Shown here one piece after another: positions 1 to 5,797 of a stretch of 8,512 nt of DNA (position 1 is the first letter of the stretch; the number at the start of each line of letters is the position of its first letter). This DNA is from Pseudomonadota bacterium. Lineage in GTDB: Bacteria > Pseudomonadota > Gammaproteobacteria > Steroidobacterales > Woeseiaceae. A program made the position numbers and the translations under genes. The stretch lies in the NCBI GenBank assembly GCA_022360335.1, contig JAKSCZ010000538.1, positions 1 through 8,512 of the forward strand, read 5' to 3'. The notes under the pieces are model-generated. The model made no database searches, was not told the origin of the DNA, and worked only from the letters and a program-made list of their open reading frames with translations.

Positions 1-141
1 CCGCCCCAGCCGACGATCCCCCTCGCGTAGCAGCAGCCCGCCGCCGTCTGACGTGAGTCGGCCACCGTCGAAACGACCCACCACTTCACGCCGACCTAAC
101 GCGTGAAAATCTAACTGCTCAGGCGTACACTCTGTCGACAT
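1..141 (-). CDS. IS1380 family transposase, N-terminal fragment (runs off window)
   Basis: The first 47 codons of a transposase read from ATG at 141 to the window edge. The peptide begins MSTECTPEQLDF and contains VGRFDGGRLTSDGGGLLL (residues 21-38). I recognise this as the N-terminal signature of IS1380-family DDE transposases, where a 'DGG.lTSDGG.lLLre' stretch precedes the catalytic domain. A strong Shine-Dalgarno sequence (GGAGGAAGAGG) lies just upstream, so the start is well supported. The catalytic residues lie outside the window, so whether the gene is intact is unknown. The family assignment comes from recall of the motif, not from a search. Confidence 0.75.
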   Translation of the reverse strand, partial: MSTECTPEQLDFHALGRREVVGRFDGGRLTSDGGGLLLREGDRRLGR

Positions 142-204
142 AGGCCTCTTCCTCCGGGCGTGAGTAAGTGCTTGGTAACTCTTACTTTATGCACCAGATA
201 GAGG
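1..204 (-). mobile_element. Partial IS1380-like insertion sequence, transposase end
   Basis: The left edge of the window holds the 5' part of an IS1380-type transposase plus about 60 bp of non-coding DNA. The element end is inferred near position 204. Read on the minus strand, CCTCTATCTGG begins there, and IS1380-family ends typically start with CC. The 63 bp between that point and the transposase start suits an untranslated end region. A 10-bp inverted repeat, ATAGGCCTCT (140-149) and AGAGGCCTAT (200-209), brackets this region, and AGTAAG (163-168) pairs with CTTACT (181-186). The other end and the target duplication lie outside the window, so the boundary is approximate. Confidence 0.6.
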
Positions 205-1746
205 CCTATTTCTATTCCTTCGGTGAGATTTTCGGGCTAGCTCCCTGGCTTCGTCAAACCCGGAGAGCTGCGCAGGACGTACGTACAGTTTCTCCCCCCA
301 GATGTCGGCCGTGTACCAGGCCGCCAGCTCATCGAGCGATATCGCGTCACCGGGAAGACCGGCACGCTCTACCGTAATCGACGGCTGCGTGAACCCGGGT
401 CCGACCGGACCGCCGGCACGCACCTGCCAGCCGCCGTCGATTTCTTCGGGCGGGTCCACGGTCCAGCCAGCGCCGATGCGCCAGGCTAGTCCGAGTTTGC
501 TCGACTCGATCGACAGGCCCTCGACGTTCGATGTCGGCGCGGCGGCCAGCGAACCCGCAAGTTCTCGCCATGCCGCTATGTCCGATTGCGCCCCGTCACC
601 GGCATCGGGATTGATATCTGCGTAGACGGCCCAGAGCTGATTCTCGAAGCGCCTGGCGACGAGGTAGCGCGATTGCGCGAAAGGCGTAGCGATGGCCTGT
701 TCGCGTAACTTGCTGAGGTAGTCAAGCTCGTAGTCGTTATCCGGCGGCGGCAGCGTGCGAACGCCGTCGAAGCGGTATTGAACGCCGAATTCAAAGCCCG
801 AAACGGGCGGCAATTCGCTCGACTCCGCGACTTGTTCGAAGAACACCATGTCCCGGAGCGCAGCTGCCAGCTCGGCCGGCTCGCTGAAACGTCCGCCCCG
901 CGATGCAACGGGCTCGACGACGACGACGATGCGTGCGGTCCTCTCCGATACGGGCTCCGGAAGCTCGGGCCCGGTCAGCTCGGCACCGAAGCCGGGTGTC
1001 GTCCCCGGAGGCAGCGGGCGCAACTGCCAATTGGCATCGTACGAGAAACGGACGCCGTAACGCAGTACCCCTACCGTGTTCGTACCGCGTTCCTCCTGCC
1101 GGACGCTTCTCGACTTGTAACACAGCTGTTTGATGTCCTCGCCCGCAGTGCCGGCGATGTTGCCGTCCTCGTCGGTTATGCGCTTGCATTTCTTGTCCAG
1201 GCGATGGCGAAGCCGTGCATTGCGAAGCTCGCGGCGAACCTTGTAATACACCAGACATTCCGCCCGACGCGCACTCTTCTCGTTCCTGACCTTGTCACGA
1301 CTCAATGTGCCGTTCGTGTGATCGATGGCATGCTGGCCTTCGTGAACCAGGGTCAGCTTCATCATGATCATCGCGTCGTTCCCGCCATAGTGCTCCTTCA
1401 GTCGGTCGAAGTAGTCGAGATTGATTTCTACGTGGCGCGCACCCTCGTCGGCGCGAGGCGTGTAGTACCCCGCGGTGACGAGTAATGTGTCGTGTTCGGG
1501 ATCTCGCCGCGGTGGTTCGCGGAATCGTGTGAGCTTCCCCTTGAGCCGGCCCTTGAGGCCGCGGGTCTCCGCCTGATTCAGCGCCCGAACGCCCATTTCG
1601 CCCAGCACCGCCTCGATCGCCTGGTCATCGTGCTCTTCGTCCAGCGCGCCGTCGAACGCGTTGGCGACGGCGATCCTCTCCGCCGAGAGTAAGGCGCCCG
1701 CAATTGCCAGAGTCAGCCAGCAGGTCTTAGCGTCTTTCGAAATCAT
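187..1746 (-). CDS. Secreted putative HExxH metalloprotease, 3' end probably altered by IS insertion
   Basis: A 519-residue protein with an N-terminal signal peptide: hydrophobic stretch at about residues 10-28 and likely cleavage after AVANA near residue 30. It should be periplasmic or secreted. The motif LTLVHEGQHAIDH contains a zincin-type HEGQH at residues 135-139. E156 or E163 in the following NEKSARRAE segment could be the third zinc ligand. A Cys- and Arg-rich linker follows, then about 280 residues with no domain I recognise. ATG at 1746 is preceded by AAGGAG. The gene overlaps the upstream lipoprotein gene by 20 bp, which implies co-transcription and translational coupling. The last residues (PLSGA) and the stop lie in what looks like the IS1380 terminus, so the native C-terminus may be lost. 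Proteolytic activity is inferred from the motif only. Confidence 0.8.
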   Translation of the reverse strand: MISKDAKTCWLTLAIAGALLSAERIAVANAFDGALDEEHDDQAIEAVLGEMGVRALNQAETRGLKGRLKGKLTRFREPPRRDPEHDTLLVTAGYYTPRADEGARHVEINLDYFDRLKEHYGGNDAMIMMKLTLVHEGQHAIDHTNGTLSRDKVRNEKSARRAECLVYYKVRRELRNARLRHRLDKKCKRITDEDGNIAGTAGEDIKQLCYKSRSVRQEERGTNTVGVLRYGVRFSYDANWQLRPLPPGTTPGFGAELTGPELPEPVSERTARIVVVVEPVASRGGRFSEPAELAAALRDMVFFEQVAESSELPPVSGFEFGVQYRFDGVRTLPPPDNDYELDYLSKLREQAIATPFAQSRYLVARRFENQLWAVYADINPDAGDGAQSDIAAWRELAGSLAAAPTSNVEGLSIESSKLGLAWRIGAGWTVDPPEEIDGGWQVRAGGPVGPGFTQPSITVERAGLPGDAISLDELAAWYTADIWGEKLYVRPAQLSGFDEARELARKSHRRNRNRPLSGA

Positions 1747-2113
1747 CGGTATCTATCTCCTTTTCTCCCCGTGCCGGGACATAGATCGCCAGCGTGTTTC
1801 GAAATACGATGCGCTCGCCGCCGCACTCGACGACGATCTTGATGTCGTCCCTCTCGTACGTTCGACCGAGATAATTCGGACTGAGCGGCACCGGGCCGAA
1901 TGCGTTCCCGGAAAGCGAAGCGCCCAGAGTTTCGGCACGGCGGATGCCGTCTTTCGAGTAGGCCAGCGTTATGGCTACGCTCGAACAGTCGTCCGGAAGA
2001 TCGACGACCGTGATCGTTCCGTCCTTGATCGTTACATCGCCACAAGCGGCCAGAGCCAGCGATACGACAAGCAGAGCGTTGAGCCGCTGCCGGGGATTTC
2101 CGAAAGTGTTCAT
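1727..2113 (-). CDS. Predicted outer-membrane lipoprotein of unknown function
   Basis: A 128-residue protein with a clear lipoprotein signal: positively charged start, hydrophobic run LNALLVVSLAL, and lipobox L21-A22-A23-C24. Cys24 would be lipidated. Gly at +2, rather than Asp, favours export to the outer membrane. The mature part (about 105 residues) has a possible disulphide pair, C43 and C97, and reads like a small beta-rich domain. I recognise no family. ATG at 2113 has GGGAG about 7 bp upstream. It follows the lasso C gene after a 52-bp gap and overlaps the HEGQH protein gene by 20 bp, so the two probably work together at the cell surface. A role in lasso peptide export, immunity or processing is possible but rests only on gene order. 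Confidence 0.82.
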   Translation of the reverse strand: MNTFGNPRQRLNALLVVSLALAACGDVTIKDGTITVVDLPDDCSSVAITLAYSKDGIRRAETLGASLSGNAFGPVPLSPNYLGRTYERDDIKIVVECGGERIVFRNTLAIYVPARGEKEIDTDDFERR

Positions 2114-2141
2114 AGTGTCGCTCCCACATTAACTAAATATG

Positions 2142-2169
2142 AGACTAGACGACCAGATTTCGCTGTCAA
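2142..2169 (-). promoter_or_regulatory. Possible promoter for the lipoprotein-protease pair
   Basis: On the minus strand a perfect -35 hexamer TTGACA (2164-2169) overlaps the stop codon of the lasso C gene. A weak -10 TAGTCT (2142-2147) lies 16 bp downstream. Transcription would start near 2135, about 20 bp before the lipoprotein ATG. If active, it would let the lipoprotein and protease be expressed separately from the lasso operon. The weak -10 keeps confidence low. Confidence 0.3.
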
Positions 2170-3998
2170 GAGCGTCTCGGCCCTGCCCGGCGATCGCAGT
2201 CGGCCCAGGATCGCGCCCAGATTTCCGCCCGGAAGGCGCTCAGTACCGCAGACAACGAAGTCCCGTCGCGGATGAGCGAGCGTTCGGTCAACGCCTCTGC
2301 GACCGCATCCCGGTCGAGCAGCCCCTGATCGCTCAGAAGGCCGTCGAGCAGGTACTCGCGCAGCACTGCGACGTTGCGCACCAGCAGACCGACGAAGTAG
2401 CCCGTGGTCGCGCCCTTGGTCGTGCGCGCCAGGATCCTGGCCGGAACCGCGCCTCGAAACGCCTGGCGAACCAGCGCGCGATCGATGCCGTCGTAAGTCA
2501 GGACGTAGGAAGGGATCCGCAGGCAGAGCTCGATGATCGGCTGGGATATCAGCGGATGGACGATGTCCGCGTAGTGATCGGGCATGTGCCGGAACGCCTG
2601 GCTGTCGATGACGTTGAATATCTGCTGTCGTTTGCTCCCGGGCAGATTCCGCGCACTATCGACCCAGGGATGGCGGATCGCATCGCGATGGACGGCATCG
2701 CGGGTTCGACGGCCCGCCAGGGGCGGTGCTTCGACGATGTCGTAGGGGTTTGCGGACATCCGAAGGACACCGGAAAGAACCGCCGTCGCGAGGACCGACC
2801 AGATCGGTTTGTCGGTGAACCGCGACGTGTCCGAGACCACCCGGAAGAAATCGCCTCGAACGCCGTGGTGCCTCGCATATTCTGCGCCAATGTGAACGTT
2901 CCTGCTGCGCTGGAAGAAATGGTCTCCGCCCCGGCCGGAAAACACGGCCTCGACCCGGTGAGACCGTACGAGACGTTCTTTCGCCTCCTGGGTTTCGGGG
3001 ACGAACACGGTGTGGGCCGGCGTTGCGACTTTCGTCGGTTCAAAACAGCGATCGAGCGGCCGGGCGGTCCGCGAAATCGGCAGCTCGATGAGCGGCACGC
3101 CTGCCGCGTTCGCGGCCTCGCGGGCAAATGCGCGTTCGTCGCTTTCGGCGTTGCGCGCGAAGTGGTTCTCGCACACGAGGTCCGGCAATTGCCGGGCGCG
3201 GGACAGGCCGGCGAGCACGATTGCCGAATCGAGTCCGCCCGACAGCTCGTGCAGTACGCTCTTGAAACACGACGCCCAGGTATCGACGCACTGCTCGATA
3301 GTGCGGCGGAGTTCACGGCTCGCCTGTTGCCTGTCCCCGACGAAAGGCGCCCGGCAGAACCGGTCCGGGCACCAGAGGAAGTCGCTCTTCATTCCGTCCG
3401 GACCGATCTCGAGCCGCTCGCCGGCGTTCACTTCCCGCACGTCGCGAAGGCCCGTATCCGGGGTGACGAGGCGATCGAACCAGAGGTAAGCAGCAACGTG
3501 ATCCCAGTTGACGGAGGGGTCGACGAGCCCGAGCGCGGCGCAGTCGTCGACGTGCGAGCAGATGACGCGGACGTCGCCGGTGCGGGTGATGAAACAGGGC
3601 ACGGCGCCGGTCGGGTCGCGCAGAATCCATAAGCGGGCTCCCGGGGCTTCCCGTATCAGGGCGACGTAACGCCCCCAGTACCCTTCGATCAGGCGCTTGC
3701 CTCTGCTGCGCTTCAGTTTCTCCGATTCCGCTGTCGGGAAGTCCAGCTCGGGCAGGCCGGCGTCTGCGGCATCGTTTCTGCGAAAAAGCCGGCCGAGCAC
3801 GACGCCGCCGTCACGCTCCATCGTATAGACCTGCCACGCGCCGGAAGCGGCGCCATTGTGGAATACGCGAAGTCCGGGTTTGTCGAGACCAAAGGTCCAC
3901 TCGGGGAACGTCGTCCGGACGCGCTGGCGGAGGGTATCGGCGAACGCGCCGGTCTCGGCAACCTCCGGATTCCACGCAAAGGCGATGTAACGGAGCAA
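2166..3998 (-). CDS. Lasso peptide macrolactam synthetase (C protein, asparagine synthase-like)
   Basis: McjC-type cyclase that activates the side-chain carboxylate of the core peptide with ATP and closes it onto the N-terminal glycine. The N-terminal half resembles the class II glutamine amidotransferase fold (RDPTGAVPCF at about 127-136) but lacks the N-terminal catalytic Cys, as usual for lasso cyclases. The synthetase half has the ATP pyrophosphatase loop SGGLDS at 253-258 and SGRGGDHFF at 354-362. The open frame extends up to 4196, but I place the start at TTG 3998, which gives MLRYIAFAWNP, the N-terminus expected of this family. GAAGGG lies about 8 bp upstream, and 17 bp separate this start from the B stop. 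Upstream in-frame alternatives such as CTG 4019 and TTG 4076 lack good ribosome sites. The result is 610 aa, normal for the family. Confidence 0.95.
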   Translation of the reverse strand: MLRYIAFAWNPEVAETGAFADTLRQRVRTTFPEWTFGLDKPGLRVFHNGAASGAWQVYTMERDGGVVLGRLFRRNDAADAGLPELDFPTAESEKLKRSRGKRLIEGYWGRYVALIREAPGARLWILRDPTGAVPCFITRTGDVRVICSHVDDCAALGLVDPSVNWDHVAAYLWFDRLVTPDTGLRDVREVNAGERLEIGPDGMKSDFLWCPDRFCRAPFVGDRQQASRELRRTIEQCVDTWASCFKSVLHELSGGLDSAIVLAGLSRARQLPDLVCENHFARNAESDERAFAREAANAAGVPLIELPISRTARPLDRCFEPTKVATPAHTVFVPETQEAKERLVRSHRVEAVFSGRGGDHFFQRSRNVHIGAEYARHHGVRGDFFRVVSDTSRFTDKPIWSVLATAVLSGVLRMSANPYDIVEAPPLAGRRTRDAVHRDAIRHPWVDSARNLPGSKRQQIFNVIDSQAFRHMPDHYADIVHPLISQPIIELCLRIPSYVLTYDGIDRALVRQAFRGAVPARILARTTKGATTGYFVGLLVRNVAVLREYLLDGLLSDQGLLDRDAVAEALTERSLIRDGTSLSAVLSAFRAEIWARSWADCDRRAGPRRS

Positions 3999-4015
3999 CG
4001 CCGGGCCCTTCGGCT

Positions 4016-4720
4016 TCAGAACGCCATGATCGGCGTGAATCGCCTGACGTAGTCGACGGTGTCGTTCAGGACGCAATCCCCGTCCTGTACCCAGCAGTGC
4101 GCGGCGAACGGTTCGCCCGTGACGCCGAATACCCACTCCGGAAACCGGCGATAAGTCGCAAGAAACTCGAGCAGCGCGAGCGAGTCGAAGCGGCACAGGT
4201 ATCCCCTGACGTAGTAAGGACGCAGCCGGTGGAACACGGCCGTGAGTTCGCGTACGTCATCGCAGTTTTGCGGTGACGAGTCGCCGCGTTTTCGCCTTTC
4301 GACATTGCGTACGATGCGCTGCAAGCGTTGAAGGCGCAGTTTCGCCGACGCCGTAACGGCCGCCCGCAGAAACGACAATCGATGGCCGGGACGAGGACGC
4401 GCAGTGACGCCTGCTGATCGGAGCTGGCTCGTCGGCGTGGCGATGCGAACCGGAGTGAACGGTTTTCCACTAGATTCGGAATCCGCCAGGAGACCGGCCT
4501 CGGTCAATGCGCGAACGATGCACTCCGTCGGTTCCCGATCGGTGCCGTGAGGTCGGGCAATGTCGGCAGATGGGAAGCCGTCGATGAAGTGCAGTGCGTG
4601 CTGCGTATTCACTCGACCCAGACACTGGTACCGATCGTGACGAATATCCGAGAACACGAGTCGGCCGTCGGCAAGACAGACGTAGGCGTTATCCGCCAGC
4701 CTGCAGGGCGATTTGATCAT
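4016..4720 (-). CDS. Lasso peptide B protein: leader-binding domain fused to leader peptidase
   Basis: McjB-type protein that binds the precursor leader and cuts it off before cyclisation. The first 80 or so residues form the expected leader-recognition (RRE/PqqD-like) region, with 'DGRLVFSDIRHDRYQCLG' matching the usual 'dg..vlLDl..drY..l' pattern. A variable basic linker follows. The C-terminal transglutaminase-like domain has the catalytic set C176 (in YLCRFDSLALLEFL), H208 (in PFAAHCWVQ) and D220 (in VLND). The open frame also allows GTG at 4729. ATG at 4720 is preferred because it has a partial GAG ribosome site and stands clear of the hairpin ending at 4735. At 234 aa it is a normal-length fused B protein, typical of proteobacterial clusters. 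Confidence 0.94.
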   Translation of the reverse strand: MIKSPCRLADNAYVCLADGRLVFSDIRHDRYQCLGRVNTQHALHFIDGFPSADIARPHGTDREPTECIVRALTEAGLLADSESSGKPFTPVRIATPTSQLRSAGVTARPRPGHRLSFLRAAVTASAKLRLQRLQRIVRNVERRKRGDSSPQNCDDVRELTAVFHRLRPYYVRGYLCRFDSLALLEFLATYRRFPEWVFGVTGEPFAAHCWVQDGDCVLNDTVDYVRRFTPIMAF

Positions 4721-4734
4721 TTGCGGCACTCGAG

Positions 4735-4762
4735 GCGTGCGCGGCGTCGCCGCCGCGCACGC
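4735..4762 (-). promoter_or_regulatory. Perfect 12-bp hairpin between lasso A and B genes
   Basis: In the transcript, GCGTGCGCGGCG pairs perfectly with CGCCGCGCACGC around a GCGA (GNRA-type) tetraloop. It lies just after the precursor stop and before the B start, with no U-tract after it, so it is not a standard intrinsic terminator. Likely roles are partial termination, or protection of the precursor mRNA so that precursor is made in excess over the enzymes. Hairpins at this position are known from other proteobacterial lasso clusters. Confidence 0.7.
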
Positions 4763-4764
4763 CC

Positions 4765-4778
4765 GGTCGATTCCGACC
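4765..4778 (-). promoter_or_regulatory. Small hairpin overlapping the precursor stop codon
   Basis: GGTCG pairs with CGACC around a GAAT loop, and the first G is the last base of the TAG stop of the precursor gene. It is directly followed by the larger 12-bp hairpin, so two stacked stem-loops separate A from B. With only 5 bp it may be incidental. Confidence 0.4.
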
Positions 4779-4879
4779 TATTCCTCCCGCTCCGGAATGT
4801 CCGTCTCGTAGAACACGCCGGGCAGGCCGTTCGTCTCTTCCGAGATGGCGCCGAGGTCGATCAATACGTCTTCGTACAT
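4778..4879 (-). CDS. Lasso peptide precursor (A), 33 aa
   Basis: A 33-residue precursor directly upstream of the B and C genes. The leader is MYEDVLIDLGAISEETN (17 residues) and the predicted core is GLPGVFYETDIPEREE (16 residues). The leader shows the features of proteobacterial lasso leaders: the 'DLG.i.e.T.G' pattern and Thr at position -2 from the cut site, here T16 followed by N17. The core starts with Gly, and the only acidic residue at positions 7-9 is Glu8, predicting an 8-residue ring GLPGVFYE and an 8-residue tail TDIPEREE. From composition, the calculated monoisotopic mass of the cyclised core is about 1831.86 Da. ATG at 4879 has AAGGAG 8 bp upstream. I do not recognise this core among lasso peptides I know. 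The gene is easily missed by gene callers because of its size. Confidence 0.9.
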   Translation of the reverse strand: MYEDVLIDLGAISEETNGLPGVFYETDIPEREE

Positions 4880-4910
4880 GGTTTTCTCCTTCGTCTTCGT
4901 TGATTGAATC

Positions 4911-4928
4911 GCCACGCCGTTGCGTGGC
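4911..4928 (-). promoter_or_regulatory. Hairpin in the 5' untranslated region of the lasso precursor gene
   Basis: In the transcript, GCCACGC pairs perfectly with GCGTGGC around an AACG loop. With the promoter proposed at 4935-4964, this hairpin would lie within the first few bases of the message, about 30 bases before the precursor start. It could stabilise the 5' end of the mRNA or act as a DNA operator, since it is also an inverted repeat. Confidence 0.5.
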
Positions 4929-4933
4929 CTGTC

Positions 4934-4952
4934 GACACTAGGAAGGAGTGTC
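4934..4952. promoter_or_regulatory. Inverted repeat, candidate operator over the lasso promoter
   Basis: GACACT (4934-4939) and AGTGTC (4947-4952) form a perfect 6-bp inverted repeat with a 7-bp spacer. It overlaps the proposed -10 hexamer of the precursor gene. A protein bound here would block RNA polymerase, so a repressor site is the simplest reading. The nearby GntR/FCD protein is the obvious candidate, although the repeat does not match the usual TNGTNNNACNA core of that subfamily. Confidence 0.45.
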
Positions 4953-4964
4953 CTCGCCGGTCAA
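4935..4964 (-). promoter_or_regulatory. Candidate promoter of the lasso operon
   Basis: On the minus strand, TTGACC (4959-4964; 5 of 6 to consensus) is followed after 18 bp by TAGTGT (4935-4940; 3 of 6). An A/T-rich stretch (AATAGATATTG) precedes the -35. Transcription would start near 4928-4930. The weak -10 suggests either activator help or a non-housekeeping sigma factor. Confidence 0.4.
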
Positions 4965-4997
4965 CAATATCTATTCCGGGCAGGCGAACCGATCCAT

Positions 4998-5669
4998 TCA
5001 CTGCGCAAGCTCCTGTTCCGACAGATGGGCGAGCACGTCGGGCAGCAGCTCCGTGCGCCTCTCGTGATAGGCGTCGATCGCCCGTCGCGCATCGTCGCAG
5101 CGTTCCGCGAGCAGCAGCTCGCACAGCCGCGCGAGATCGCGCTGCACGCCGGACAGCAGCCGGCACTCGAGCGTGCGCACGTAGTGGAGCTGATCGTTGG
5201 CGCGTTCGACGGCGTGCACGATGCCGGCGTTTTCCCCGAACGAGGCGATGCCCGCGAAAACGTCGCCGTTGTAGGCGGCCAGCGCGTGGAGATCGGCGAT
5301 CTCGTGCCGCCGGAGTTTGTGAAGAACACTCGCGATCGGCTCGAAATCGGCCGGCATCCGGCGCCTGCACGCAAGCGTCCGTTCGAGTTCGTGCGTCAGG
5401 AGCAGCCGCGTGAGTTCGTAATGCCCGAGGACACGGCGCCTCGTCATGCGCCGCGCGAAATAGCCCTTGCGCGGCGCCTTGACGACGAGGTCTTCCGCGG
5501 CCAGGCGATTGAGCGCCTCGCGCACGGGCGTCGTGCTGACGCCGAGCCGGGCCGCGACCGGTTCGAGGTGGATGCGCCGCCCCGGTGCGAACTCGCACGC
5601 GACGACGCGCATCTTGACGGCGCGGTACACGTGCTCGCCCGTCGCGCGATAGTGCGGACGTCGGTCCAT
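4998..5669 (-). CDS. GntR family regulator, FadR/FCD subfamily
   Basis: Transcription factor of 223 aa. The N-terminal winged helix includes LEPVAARLGVSTTPVREALN (about 35-54), the classic GntR recognition helix, and the wing KAPRKGYF. The C-terminal all-helical part (about 75-215) fits an FCD ligand-binding domain. The usual 'D..FH' of FCD metal sites reads D136-V-F138-A139 here, so the His is missing. H202 (in AIDAYHERR) is kept. The domain may therefore bind its ligand without metal. GTG at 5681 is an alternative start four codons longer; neither start has a clear ribosome site. The gene lies 118 bp upstream of the lasso precursor on the same strand and is divergent from luxR. It is a likely regulator of the lasso operon, by position only. 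Confidence 0.92.
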   Translation of the reverse strand: MDRRPHYRATGEHVYRAVKMRVVACEFAPGRRIHLEPVAARLGVSTTPVREALNRLAAEDLVVKAPRKGYFARRMTRRRVLGHYELTRLLLTHELERTLACRRRMPADFEPIASVLHKLRRHEIADLHALAAYNGDVFAGIASFGENAGIVHAVERANDQLHYVRTLECRLLSGVQRDLARLCELLLAERCDDARRAIDAYHERRTELLPDVLAHLSEQELAQ

Positions 5670-5730
5670 CAGCGGGTGCACAGACTATTGACGATGGAAT
5701 AATCCTAGGGAAACGGCATCATGACCGGTA

Positions 5731-5746
5731 CTGGCAGATCAGGCAG
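5731..5746. promoter_or_regulatory. Lux-box-like site between gntR and luxR
   Basis: CTGGCAGATCAGGCAG differs by one base from the perfect palindrome CTGNCAGATCTGNCAG and matches the CT-N12-AG pattern of LuxR-type boxes. Its centre (5738.5) is 42.5 bp from a possible luxR start of transcription at 5781, with a weak -10 TAAGCT at 5769-5774. It is also about 43 bp from a possible gntR start near 5695, with -10 TAGGAT at 5702-5707 on the minus strand. It could therefore serve either or both genes. Confidence 0.5.
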
Positions 5747-5797
5747 GGGAGAACGGATCGTCCGGCGGTAAGCTCGCGTGACCGCCAAGGGGGACGG

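Noticed and set aside
2139..3632. Long plus-strand open frame of 497 codons
   Set aside because: It lies wholly antisense to the lasso C gene, which has clear family motifs. The peptide has no recognisable domain and reflects GC-rich antisense coding.
4928..4942. CCTGTCGACACTAGG upstream of the lasso precursor as a third lux box
   Set aside because: It starts with the CCTGTC half-site, but the right half is not at the spacing of the two credible boxes and the palindrome fails in the middle.
4861..5598. Minus-strand open frame of 245 codons overlapping gntR and the lasso precursor
   Set aside because: It is very rich in Arg and Ala, a frame-shift shadow of gntR, and has no domain or ribosome site. 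It ends across the precursor gene, which is well supported.
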